Part shown: piece by piece, positions 56,700 to 64,000 of the stretch | Numbering within the stretch: the first letter of the stretch is position 1 | Layout: the number at the start of each line of letters is the position of its first letter | Source of the DNA: Gordonia sp. KTR9 | Lineage (GTDB): Bacteria > Actinomycetota > Actinomycetes > Mycobacteriales > Mycobacteriaceae | NCBI RefSeq assembly: GCF_000143885.2 | Contig: NC_018581.1 | Coordinates: 4,650,001-4,714,000 of the forward strand | Reading direction: 5' to 3' | Length of the DNA: 64,000 nt | Position numbers and translations under genes: made by a program | The notes under the pieces: model-generated | What the model saw: the letters and a program-made list of their open reading frames with translations, nothing else | The model's database searches: none | Told to the model about the DNA's origin: nothing

Positions 56700-57803
56700 T
56701 CAGTTGTCGGTGCGGTACTGCTCGAGCTTGTCCGGATCGATCTCGAAACCGATGCCCGGCGCGGTCGAGCGGTGCAGGTGGCCGTCACGGATCTGCAGCG
56801 GTTCGGCCAGCAGGTCGTCACTCATGTCGAGGAAGTTCGACAGCTCACCGGCGTAGCGCGAGGTCAGATCGAAGGCGCTGCCGAACGCGAGCGCACAGGC
56901 CGTCCCGACCTGGCCGTCGATCTGGTTGCCCATGACGACCGGCACGCCCAGGCCCTCGGCGAGGTGGTGGATGCGGCGCGACGTGGTGAACCCCGAGCGT
57001 GCGGTCTTGATGCTGATGGCGGTCGCCGACCGGCCGAGGATCTCGCGGGTGACGTCGGCGGGGGTGGGCACCGATTCGTCGGCGATGAACGGCACCGCCA
57101 GCTGTTCGACGAGCCAGCGCCGGCCTAGCACATCTGCTGCGTCACAGAGCTCTTCGGCGAACAACAGATCGAGGTCGGCCATCTCCCGCATGGCTCGCGC
57201 GGACTCGGCGGCCGTCCAGCCCCGGTTGCCGTCGACGTACAGTTCGACGTCGCCGCCGAACCGCTCGCGGAGCGCGCGGACGACCGCGATGTCGAGGGAG
57301 GCGGGGTGACGCCCGACCTTCACCTTGAACGTGCGGATCCCGTAGGTGTCGACCATTTTCTCGGCTTCGGCGACCATCGCGGCCGGCTCGGCGAAACCGA
57401 GCATGTGGCTGACCCGCATCCGGTCGGTGTAACCACCGAGCATGTCGCCGACCGGGAGTCCGAGAACCTTGCCCAGGGCGTCCCAGATCGCCATGTCCAC
57501 AGCCGATTTCGCGGCCGGATTGCCGATCGTCCGGGCCATCCGGGCGGCGACGACCTCACGCTCGAGCAGGGTCAGACCGACGACGGCTGGCGCGAAGATG
57601 CCCTCGATCACGGCGATGATGCCGTCCTGGGTCTCCCCGTAGGTGAAGGGCCGGGGCGGCGCCTCGGCGACGCCGACCACCCCGGCGTCGGTGTGCACCC
57701 GGACCAGCACGTGGGTCGCGGCGTGCACCTCACCGGAGGCGAACCGCAGCGGCTTCACGTAGGGGATGGCGAACGGTATCGCCTCCACAGCAGTGATTTT
57801 CAC
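56700..57803 (-). CDS. catB: Muconate cycloisomerase
   Basis: Enolase-superfamily enzyme of 367 residues that closes cis,cis-muconate to muconolactone. The catalytic base lysine lies in RTFKVKVGRHP (KxK), metal ligands in YVDGNRGW, LFAEELCDA and FIADESVPT, and the second lysine in SIKTARSGF. The capping domain begins ITAVEAIPFAIPYVKPLRFA. The GTG at 57803 has GGAGAG 5 nt upstream and overlaps the catR stop as GTGA. This enzyme does not look like the chloromuconate type, but the call on chlorinated substrates cannot be made by eye. Confidence 0.95.
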   Translation of the reverse strand: MKITAVEAIPFAIPYVKPLRFASGEVHAATHVLVRVHTDAGVVGVAEAPPRPFTYGETQDGIIAVIEGIFAPAVVGLTLLEREVVAARMARTIGNPAAKSAVDMAIWDALGKVLGLPVGDMLGGYTDRMRVSHMLGFAEPAAMVAEAEKMVDTYGIRTFKVKVGRHPASLDIAVVRALRERFGGDVELYVDGNRGWTAAESARAMREMADLDLLFAEELCDAADVLGRRWLVEQLAVPFIADESVPTPADVTREILGRSATAISIKTARSGFTTSRRIHHLAEGLGVPVVMGNQIDGQVGTACALAFGSAFDLTSRYAGELSNFLDMSDDLLAEPLQIRDGHLHRSTAPGIGFEIDPDKLEQYRTDN

Positions 57804-58756
57804 GATGTCTCTCCAGATCGCGCACCCGGACGGGCGCTCACGGAACGATGGTCGGCGAGCGGGGTCTCGCCGGGATCGGGGGCGAAGGCGCCGGCGATGA
57901 CCTCGGCGACCGCGGCGACGACCGGGTCGTCGGCGCCCGACCTCCACGCGAGTGCGACCTCGACGGTGTCGGCGTCGGCGAGGTCGCGCACCACGAGGCC
58001 GTCGAGAGGCAGTGAACGCACCGAGGCAGGCAGCAGGGAGACACCCAGGCCGGCGGCGACCAGCGCCAGCAGCACGGCGGTACCCGGCGCCTGGTGAGCC
58101 CGATGCGGAACGAAACCCGCTGCGCGACAGGCACGCACCGCGGCATCGTTGACCGCCGAGTCCCGGCTGTCGTAGAGCACGAACGGCTCGTTGCGAAGGT
58201 CGGCGACCGAGACCACGGGTTCGACGGCGAGGCGGTGATCGACCGACACCGCGAGCACCATCGGCTCGACATCGATCACCTTCGTCGCGATGCCCTCACC
58301 GATCGCCGGCGGGCGGAGCACCCCGAGGTCGAGGCTGCCTGCCCGCAGGGCATCGCACTGCCCCGGCGTGAGCATGTCGGACCGGATACGGAGATCCACG
58401 TCGGGCAACTCGCGCTTGACGACTCGTGCGATACGCGGAAGGTGGGAGAAGGCGGCGATACCGGTGATACCGACCCGGACGAGGCCGCTGCGGCCGGCGG
58501 CGATCCGACGCACGCCGTCCACGGCTTCGTCCACGCCGGCGAGGATCCGTTCGGCCTGGACCCGGAGGTACTGCCCGGCCGGGGTGAGCGACACCTGGCG
58601 GGTGGTGCGCGTGAACAGGGTGACGTCGAGCTCGGCCTCGAGCTGGCGGATGGCGTACGACAGCGCGGGCTGTGCCACGTGCAACGACTCCGCCGCCTGC
58701 CCGAAATGACAGGTGTCGGCCACGGCGGCGAAGTACCGCAGGTGCCGTAGCTCCAT
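57800..58756 (-). CDS. catR: LysR-family activator of the catechol operon
   Basis: LysR-type regulator of 318 residues, the probable activator of catBAC responding to muconate. The N-terminal helix-turn-helix is MELRHLRYFAAVADTCHFGQ, AAESLHVAQPALSYAIRQLE. The effector domain (about 90-300) has VRVGITGIAAFSHLP, and GLGVSLLPASVRSL. Unlike the common divergent catR layout it is the first gene of the cat transcript and overlaps catB by 4 nt, so it is coexpressed with its targets. The ATG at 58756 is the family start. It also faces benA across the shared intergenic region and may influence both. Confidence 0.88.
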   Translation of the reverse strand: MELRHLRYFAAVADTCHFGQAAESLHVAQPALSYAIRQLEAELDVTLFTRTTRQVSLTPAGQYLRVQAERILAGVDEAVDGVRRIAAGRSGLVRVGITGIAAFSHLPRIARVVKRELPDVDLRIRSDMLTPGQCDALRAGSLDLGVLRPPAIGEGIATKVIDVEPMVLAVSVDHRLAVEPVVSVADLRNEPFVLYDSRDSAVNDAAVRACRAAGFVPHRAHQAPGTAVLLALVAAGLGVSLLPASVRSLPLDGLVVRDLADADTVEVALAWRSGADDPVVAAVAEVIAGAFAPDPGETPLADHRSVSARPGARSGETS

Positions 58757-58857
58757 GACCCGCCTCGTCTCGTAGTGATCGACACCGCGGTTGTGACCGC
58801 GGACACGTCTCACGGTAGAGCGTCGATCCATACATGACAAAGACATGAATTACGTCG

Positions 58858-58885
58858 ATTGATCAATCACATCGATCAATTGACT
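58858..58885. promoter_or_regulatory. cat-ben divergent control region
   Basis: The 220 nt between catR and benA hold an AT-rich island. ATTGATCAAT (58858-58867) is a perfect palindrome with the T-N-A shape of LysR sites, and ATCGATCAATTGAC follows at once with an overlapping CAATTG. TTGACT (58880-58885) would serve as a -35 hexamer for benA, but no clear -10 lies at 17 nt, suggesting an activator-dependent promoter. Binding by CatR or by the BenR-like protein is inference. Confidence 0.5.
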
Positions 58886-58976
58886 ACTGGGCCAGGACTG
58901 GCAATTACCCCGGTGTGATCGCCACCACGTACTGCCACAGTGCAGAGAGCAGCCCATTTTCTGGAGGTATACGACC

Positions 58977-60359
58977 ATGACCGCGTCAGTATCGGAACAC
59001 CTGAACCATGTGAACTCGGTCCTCGGCGACGCGGTCGTCGACGACCGTGACGCCGGCGTCTATCGCGCCAATCGACGGATCTTCACCGATGAGGACATCT
59101 TCGAGCTGGAGATAAAACACATCTTCGAGGGCAACTGGATCTACCTCGCACACGAGAGTCAGGTCCCCGAGCCCGGCGACTACTTCACCACCTACATCGG
59201 TCGGCAGCCCGTGGTCATCACCCGCGACAAGAACGGTGAACTGCACTGCCTGATCAACGCCTGCGCGCACCGCGGTGCGATGATCTGCCGGCGCAAGACC
59301 GACAACCGGATGACCCTCACCTGTCCGTTCCACGGGTGGACCTTCCGCAACGACGGCACGCTGCTCAAGGTCAAGGACCCCGACGGCGCCGGTTACCCGG
59401 ACACCTTCGACGTCGACGGTTCGCACAACCTGACCAAGGTCGCCCGGTTCGAGAGCTACCGCGGCTTCCTGTTCGGCAGCCTGAACGACGACGTCAGTTC
59501 GCTCGCCGACCATCTCGGCGACACGCGCATGGTCATCGACATGCTCGTCGACCAGTCCCCCGACGGACTCGAGGTCCTGCGCGGCGCATCCACCTACACC
59601 TTCGACGGGAACTGGAAGGTGCAGGCGGAGAACGGCGCCGACGGTTACCACGTCACCGCCACCCACTGGAATTACGCGGCCACCACGTCTCGTCGCGGCA
59701 CCGGCGAGTCGAAGAACGACACCAAGGCACTCGACGCCGGCGGTTGGGGGAAGTCCGGCGGCGGTTACTGGTCCTATCCCAACGGTCACCTGTGCCTGTG
59801 GACCTGGGCGGCCAATCCGCAGGACCGTCCGCTGTGGGATTCGCTGGAGCATCTCAAGGAGATCCACGGCGACGCCAAGGGCGAGTTCATGGTGAAGGGT
59901 TCGCGCAACCTGTGCCTGTACCCGAATGTCTATCTGATGGACCAGTTCTCGACGCAGATCCGCCACTTCCGCCCGATCGCCCCGGACAAGACCGAGGTCA
60001 CCATCTACTGCATCGCCCCCAAGGGGGAGAGCGACTCCGCACGGGCGCACCGCATCCGTCAGTACGAGGACTTCTTCAACGCCTCCGGCATGGCCACGCC
60101 CGACGACCTCGAGGAGTTCCGCTCGTGCCAGCTCACGTTCCGGGCGCAGGCCGCGCCGTGGAACGACATGAGCCGAGGCGCCGAGCACTGGCTCACCGGG
60201 CCCGACCCCGTCGCCGAATCGCTGGGTATGACCGGGGTGATCTCGGCCGGCGTCAAGAACGAGGACGAGGGCCTCTACCCCGTCCAGCACGGCTACTGGC
60301 TCGAGACGATGCGTGCCGCAGCTGCCGCCGAACAACGCATCTCCGCCACCGAGCACTGA
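58977..60359 (+). CDS. benA: Benzoate 1,2-dioxygenase large (alpha) subunit
   Basis: Rieske non-heme iron oxygenase alpha subunit of 460 residues. The Rieske cluster ligands lie in NACAHRGAMICRRKTDNR and LTCPFHGW (CxH, CxxH). The mononuclear iron site is in ENGADGYHVTATHWNYA (Asp, two His). With BenB it forms the terminal oxygenase that converts benzoate to its 1,2-cis-dihydrodiol-1-carboxylate. The ATG at 58977 has GGAGGT 9 nt upstream. First gene of benA-benB-benCD. The related anthranilate and toluate enzymes are close in sequence, but the cat genes alongside support benzoate. Confidence 0.94.
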   Translation: MTASVSEHLNHVNSVLGDAVVDDRDAGVYRANRRIFTDEDIFELEIKHIFEGNWIYLAHESQVPEPGDYFTTYIGRQPVVITRDKNGELHCLINACAHRGAMICRRKTDNRMTLTCPFHGWTFRNDGTLLKVKDPDGAGYPDTFDVDGSHNLTKVARFESYRGFLFGSLNDDVSSLADHLGDTRMVIDMLVDQSPDGLEVLRGASTYTFDGNWKVQAENGADGYHVTATHWNYAATTSRRGTGESKNDTKALDAGGWGKSGGGYWSYPNGHLCLWTWAANPQDRPLWDSLEHLKEIHGDAKGEFMVKGSRNLCLYPNVYLMDQFSTQIRHFRPIAPDKTEVTIYCIAPKGESDSARAHRIRQYEDFFNASGMATPDDLEEFRSCQLTFRAQAAPWNDMSRGAEHWLTGPDPVAESLGMTGVISAGVKNEDEGLYPVQHGYWLETMRAAAAAEQRISATEH

Positions 60360-60370
60360 AAGGGATGGCC

Positions 60371-60928
60371 ATGACGAACGCCCACACCGATTCCCCTGCA
60401 CCGGCGTCCCCCCGAGGCGGCACCGACGCGACCGGGAAACTCATCACCCAGAACATGATCGAGCAGTTCCTCTATCGGGAGGCGCGTCACCTCGACGACC
60501 GCGAGTTCGAGAAGTGGCTCGACTGTTACGCCGACGACGTCGTCTACTGGATGCCGTCGTGGGACGACCGGGACCGCCTCACCGAGGACCCGCACCGCGA
60601 GATCTCCCTCATCTACTACGGCAACAAGGGCGGCCTCGAGGACCGGGTGTTCCGGATCCGCACCGAACGGTCATCGGCGACGTCACTGCCGGAGCCACGG
60701 ACGAGTCACAACATCACCAACGTGGAGGTCATCGACCGGCGCGGTGACCTCGTCGACGTCCGATTCAACTGGCACACCATGTATTTCCGATACAACACCG
60801 TCGACCCGTATTACGGCACCTCGTTCTACACGATCGACTTCTCCGGCGAGCATCCGCTGATCCGGCGCAAGACGATCGTGCTGAAGAACGACTACATCCA
60901 TCACGTCGTCGACGTGTACCACTTCTGA
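60371..60928 (+). CDS. benB: Benzoate 1,2-dioxygenase small (beta) subunit
   Basis: Structural beta subunit of 185 residues with the NTF2-like fold: QNMIEQFLYREARHLDDREF, WLDCYADDVVYWMPSWDD, RTSHNITNVEV and RRKTIVLKNDYIHHVVDVYH. It has no metal site and stabilises the alpha3beta3 oxygenase. The ATG at 60371 is preferred because AGGG lies 6 nt upstream; an ATG two codons earlier (60365) is possible. It starts 11 nt after benA and ends 15 nt before benCD. Confidence 0.93.
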   Translation: MTNAHTDSPAPASPRGGTDATGKLITQNMIEQFLYREARHLDDREFEKWLDCYADDVVYWMPSWDDRDRLTEDPHREISLIYYGNKGGLEDRVFRIRTERSSATSLPEPRTSHNITNVEVIDRRGDLVDVRFNWHTMYFRYNTVDPYYGTSFYTIDFSGEHPLIRRKTIVLKNDYIHHVVDVYHF

Positions 60929-60943
60929 CACGAGGACCTGTCC

Positions 60944-63778
60944 ATGACCGTCACCACCGAGTCGGATGTCGCCGGCACCGACGACACCGCGACCACCCAC
61001 CAGGTGGCACTGTCCTTCGAGGACGGGGTCACCCGATTCATCACGTGCCGGGAGGACCAGACCGTCGCCGACGCGTCGTATCGTCAGCGGATCAACATCC
61101 CGCTCGACTGCCGCGACGGCGCATGCGGCACGTGTAAGTCGTTCTGCGAGTCCGGCGACTACGACGGCGGCACGTACATCGAGGACGCCCTCAGCGACGA
61201 CGAGTCGGAGCAGGGTTTTGCGCTGCCGTGCTGCATGAAGCCGAGATCTGATCTGGTTCTGCAGATCCCGGCGACGTCGGACATCGCCAAGACGCAGGCG
61301 GCCAGGTTCACCGGCACCGTCGTCGAGCTCGACCGGCTGTCGGAATCCACCATCCGGCTGGGTATCCGCATCGAGAATCGCGGACAACTGGCGTTCCTGC
61401 CGGGTCAGTACGTGAACCTCGAGATCCCCGGCATCGATGACGGACACGGCAACCCGGTCACCCGGTCGTACTCGTTCGCCAACGGACCGCACGAGGATCG
61501 ACTGATCTTCCTGATCAAGCTGACCCCCGGCGGGGCCATGTCGACCTATCTCACCGAACGTGCAACCCGGGGCGAGCCGATCGCGTTCACCGGTCCGCAC
61601 GGTTCCTTCTTTCTCCGCGAGGCCGACCGGCCGGTGCTGTTGCTCGCCGGCGGGACCGGGTTGGCCCCGATCCTGTCCATGCTGCGGAAGTTGGACTCGG
61701 ACAACAGCCGACGCTCGGTCCACCTCGTCTATGGCGTGTCCAGCGACGTCGACCTGGTGGTTGTCGACGAGATCGAGTGGCTCGCCGGCCGGCTACCCGG
61801 GTTCACGTGGGACCACTGTGTCTCCGATCCGGCGAGTTCGGCACCCAACAAGGGGTACGTGATGAGCCTGATCGGCCCGGACCACCTCAACGACGGCGAC
61901 GTGGCGATCTACCTCTGCGGTCCTCCGCCGATGGTGGAGTCGGTACGACAGCATGTGGCAGAGGCCGGAATCGAGCCGACCGGTTTCTACTACGAGAAGT
62001 TCGCACTCGCTGCGCAACCGGCTGCTGATGTCGACGTCGGCTCGGACGCGGGCAGCGTGATCGACACGGAGGTCGTTCGCGACGAGGCGCCCGAAGACGA
62101 CCCGGCGATGACCGCTCTGGCGGATGACACCGGCGTGCCGGATCGCACCGCCGCCCTCCTGCTCGTGCCGGACGCGCGGGCGATCGCGGGGCAGGAAACA
62201 CTCCCGTCCACGGAACTCGACGCGTGGTCGGGCACCCGCCCCGCCGCGACCGAGGACTCCCGCGCCCGCATAGCCGGTCAACTCATCTGGCCCCACGGCT
62301 CGGGTGCCCCGACCGTCGATGTGGACGCCGAGACGATCCAGGCCACCGTGTCACAGCCCGGCGCAACCGCCCGCTCCATAGCCGGACAGGAGATGTTCGC
62401 CGCATCGGACATCACCGCGCTGACCACCCATCCCGCACCGACGCCCACCCCGCCGGAGACTCCCGACCGCGACGCGTCCCCCGCACCGACAGTCATCGGG
62501 TCACACGGATACCAGATCGGTGAAGAGCATCCGGAGATCACCGAGTCCGACGCGCTCTTCGAGGCACGGGCCGCACTCGAATTGGGTGCACTCGAACTGA
62601 CTTTCGGCCGATTGTCCACCCAGCAGCTGGCGGGCTACCGGTTGCTCGCCGACGCCACGGTGCCCTACGTCGACGGCGACCGGTTCGTCGATTCCGCCGA
62701 ATACACCGAGACCAACGCCGCGTTCCACGACTATCTGTTCCTGCTCACCGGCAACGATCACCTGCTCGAGGCCTACAAGGCCCTCGGTGTGAAGGGCCGC
62801 ATGAGCGAGGTGTTGCGGAACGCGACGTGGTGTCACCCGCTGTGCGCCCAGGATCACGTCGACATCGTGACCGCGTTCACCTCCGGCGACCACGACGCCG
62901 CCCGTGAGTTGATCGTCGCCCACGCCGACCGTTCCAAGCAGACCATGCGACGGGCGATGTCCGACGAGATCGGCTCGCGGCGGCCGCGTTTCGTCACCCC
63001 GGGCCGGTTCACCGGCAAGGTCGTGGTGATCACCGGCGCCGCGCAGGGTATCGGGGAACAGACCGCCCGGCGGATCAGCGCCGAGGGCGGGCAGGTCGTG
63101 CTGGCCGACCGTTCCGAACTGGTCGACGACGTCGCCCGCGAGCTCGCCGGAACCGGCACCGGTGCGGTGCCGGCCGTCGCCGACCTCGAGACCTTCGGCG
63201 GCGCCGAGGCCGTCGTCCGGCGTGCGATCGACTCCTTCGGCCGCGTCGACGTCCTCATCAACAACGTGGGCGGTGCGATCAACTTCAAACCGTTCACCGA
63301 ATTCACCGACGAACAGATCCGCGCCGAGATCGACCGCTCGCTGATGACCACACTCTTCACCTGCCGCGCGGCACTGCCGTCGATGGTGCGATCAGGACGC
63401 GGCGTGATCGTCAACGTCTCGTCCGCCGCGACCCGGGGAATCCACCGGATTCCCTATTCCGCGGCCAAGGGTGCGGTCAACGCGCTGACCGCGTCCCTGG
63501 CGTTGGAGTACGCCGACGAGGGCATCCGGGTCGTCGCCACGGCTCCGGGCGGAACCGACGCACCTCCGCGCCGCATCTCACGCGGCACCCCGGAACCGCG
63601 CAGCGACACCGAAGCGCGGTGGTACCAGGCGCACATCGACCAGACCCTGTCGTCGTCGACGATGCACCGGTACGGAACGCTCGACGAGCAGGCAGCGGCC
63701 ATCTGCTTCCTCGCCTCGGACGAGGCGTCGTACATCACCGGGACCGTGCTGCCCGTCGCCGGCGGTGACCAGGGTTGA
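60944..63778 (+). CDS. Fused benzoate dioxygenase reductase - FCD domain - cis-diol dehydrogenase (BenC-BenD)
   Basis: One uninterrupted chain of 944 residues. Residues 1-355 are BenC: plant-type ferredoxin (Cys 56, 61, 64 and 96/97), flavin motif RSYSFAN (174-180), and NADH motifs GGTGLAP (236-242) and CGPPPM (325-330). Residues 356-530 are a low-complexity linker with three IAGQ motifs (414, 443, 479). Residues 536-663 are an FCD domain, the effector-binding bundle of FadR-type regulators: ALFEARAALELGALELTF, NAAFHDYLFLLTGND (N591, H595), QDHVDIVTAF (H638) and VAHADRS (H660), with no helix-turn-helix. Residues 685-944 are BenD, an SDR dehydrogenase: TGAAQGIGE (697-705), NNVGG, Ser 826, Tyr 838 and Lys 842. 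It should both reduce BenAB and oxidise the diol to catechol. Start ATG with GAGGA upstream. Confidence 0.93.
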   Translation: MTVTTESDVAGTDDTATTHQVALSFEDGVTRFITCREDQTVADASYRQRINIPLDCRDGACGTCKSFCESGDYDGGTYIEDALSDDESEQGFALPCCMKPRSDLVLQIPATSDIAKTQAARFTGTVVELDRLSESTIRLGIRIENRGQLAFLPGQYVNLEIPGIDDGHGNPVTRSYSFANGPHEDRLIFLIKLTPGGAMSTYLTERATRGEPIAFTGPHGSFFLREADRPVLLLAGGTGLAPILSMLRKLDSDNSRRSVHLVYGVSSDVDLVVVDEIEWLAGRLPGFTWDHCVSDPASSAPNKGYVMSLIGPDHLNDGDVAIYLCGPPPMVESVRQHVAEAGIEPTGFYYEKFALAAQPAADVDVGSDAGSVIDTEVVRDEAPEDDPAMTALADDTGVPDRTAALLLVPDARAIAGQETLPSTELDAWSGTRPAATEDSRARIAGQLIWPHGSGAPTVDVDAETIQATVSQPGATARSIAGQEMFAASDITALTTHPAPTPTPPETPDRDASPAPTVIGSHGYQIGEEHPEITESDALFEARAALELGALELTFGRLSTQQLAGYRLLADATVPYVDGDRFVDSAEYTETNAAFHDYLFLLTGNDHLLEAYKALGVKGRMSEVLRNATWCHPLCAQDHVDIVTAFTSGDHDAARELIVAHADRSKQTMRRAMSDEIGSRRPRFVTPGRFTGKVVVITGAAQGIGEQTARRISAEGGQVVLADRSELVDDVARELAGTGTGAVPAVADLETFGGAEAVVRRAIDSFGRVDVLINNVGGAINFKPFTEFTDEQIRAEIDRSLMTTLFTCRAALPSMVRSGRGVIVNVSSAATRGIHRIPYSAAKGAVNALTASLALEYADEGIRVVATAPGGTDAPPRRISRGTPEPRSDTEARWYQAHIDQTLSSSTMHRYGTLDEQAAAICFLASDEASYITGTVLPVAGGDQG

Positions 63779-63795
63779 GCCGCCCCGCGAGCCCC

Positions 63796-63801
63796 TAGTA
63801 T
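63796..63801 (+). promoter_or_regulatory. Candidate -10 box of the terminal regulator gene
   Basis: TAGTAT fits TAnnnT and lies exactly 6 nt before the ATG at 63808, which predicts a leaderless message. It gives the regulator its own promoter, separate from the ben operon that ends 18 nt before it. Confidence 0.45.
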
Positions 63802-63807
63802 GGACCG

Positions 63808-64000
63808 ATGATGGTCACCGGCGGGTGCGTCGGCCGAGACCGCGAGATCGAGTTGCTGTCCTCGCGGCTCGATGCCGTGTCGGAGTCGGGTTTTCTGGCC
63901 GTCACGGGAGATCCCGGCATCGGCAAATCGACGCTGCTGAGGCACCTGGTCCGATGGCGACTGTCCGCTCCGACAATCGGCCCCACGTTGTGGGCCGCGG
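63808..64000 (+). CDS. N-terminal part of an ATP-binding regulator, probably BenR-like LuxR (LAL) type
   Basis: Cut by the window edge; 64 residues visible. It begins MMVTGGCVGRDREIELLSSR and has Walker A GDPGIGKSTLLRHLV, the typical start of an AAA/NACHT-like ATPase domain in large ATP-binding LuxR-family (LAL) regulators. In Corynebacterium glutamicum the benzoate operon is controlled by BenR, a LuxR-family protein encoded just after benABCD, so position and fold both support the same role here. The C-terminal LuxR helix-turn-helix cannot be seen, so the call is provisional. Confidence 0.65.
   Translation, partial: MMVTGGCVGRDREIELLSSRLDAVSESGFLAVTGDPGIGKSTLLRHLVRWRLSAPTIGPTLWAA

Noticed and set aside
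58986..60401. A 471-codon open frame antisense to benA
   Set aside because: benA is complete and unambiguous; the antisense frame has no family features and no ribosome-binding site.

Overview
This is 64 kb of a high-GC actinobacterial chromosome, most likely from a mycolic-acid-bearing member of the Mycobacteriales and best matched by Gordonia or Rhodococcus; the genus is a guess. The clues are an antigen-85/mycolyltransferase-like esterase, a FurA-KatG pair, a 13E12-type DUF222/HNH nuclease, a single-chain double acyl-CoA dehydrogenase, a ben-cat aromatic cluster, and several genes that look leaderless (a TAnnnT box 6-7 nt before the start codon). I see no rRNA, tRNA, CRISPR array or prophage. 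Apart from one decayed IS481-type relic the window reads as stable chromosome rich in catabolic genes.

Layout. 0-12 kb: glycoside hydrolase 15, cytochrome P450, a TerD-domain stress protein, a DUF427 protein, a small operon (DUF6328 membrane protein, MBL hydrolase, CYTH-CHAD protein), a MurE-like ligase with an altered specificity motif, and a ferritin-like protein with a strong terminator. 11.7-14.6 kb: furA-katG with promoter, operator candidate and a perfect 14-bp terminator hairpin. 14.6-20.7 kb: a single-module NRPS (C-A-PCP-C) behind a secreted mycolyltransferase-like esterase, then a secreted cupin. 20.7-20.9 kb: a block of direct and inverted repeats between convergent genes.

20.9-32.5 kb: a divergent catabolic island. 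Leftward: XRE-cupin regulator, flavin/2Fe-2S reductase, amidohydrolase. Rightward: cytosine-deaminase-like amidohydrolase, a three-part ABC importer, FAD-linked oxidase, creatininase-family amidase, flavin-binding oxidase and a third amidohydrolase, nearly all joined by 4-nt start/stop overlaps. The set looks built to import and dismantle one nitrogen heterocycle or cyclic amide that I cannot identify. 32.4-43 kb: FMN reductase, TspO-like protein, IS481 relic, DUF222/HNH protein, ADP-ribosylglycohydrolase, a frameshifted FadR regulator, a divergent MFS pump/HxlR pair, a small unknown gene and the fused acyl-CoA dehydrogenase.

43-52 kb: a sulfate-ester scavenging locus. A peptide-type ABC importer runs leftward, and a formylglycine sulfatase plus an AtsK/TauD-like dioxygenase run rightward from the same intergenic region. 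52-55.5 kb: fatty acid desaturase, rhodanese and a membrane-anchored metallophosphoesterase. 55.5-64 kb: benzoate degradation. catR-catB-catA-catC run leftward and benA-benB-benCD rightward, taking benzoate to catechol, muconate and 3-oxoadipate enol-lactone. The last ben gene is the most striking object here: one 944-residue chain holding the dioxygenase reductase, a linker with three IAGQ motifs, a complete FCD ligand-binding domain of the kind found in FadR/GntR regulators but with no DNA-binding domain, and the cis-diol dehydrogenase. The window ends inside an ATP-binding protein that is probably the BenR-type LuxR-family regulator.
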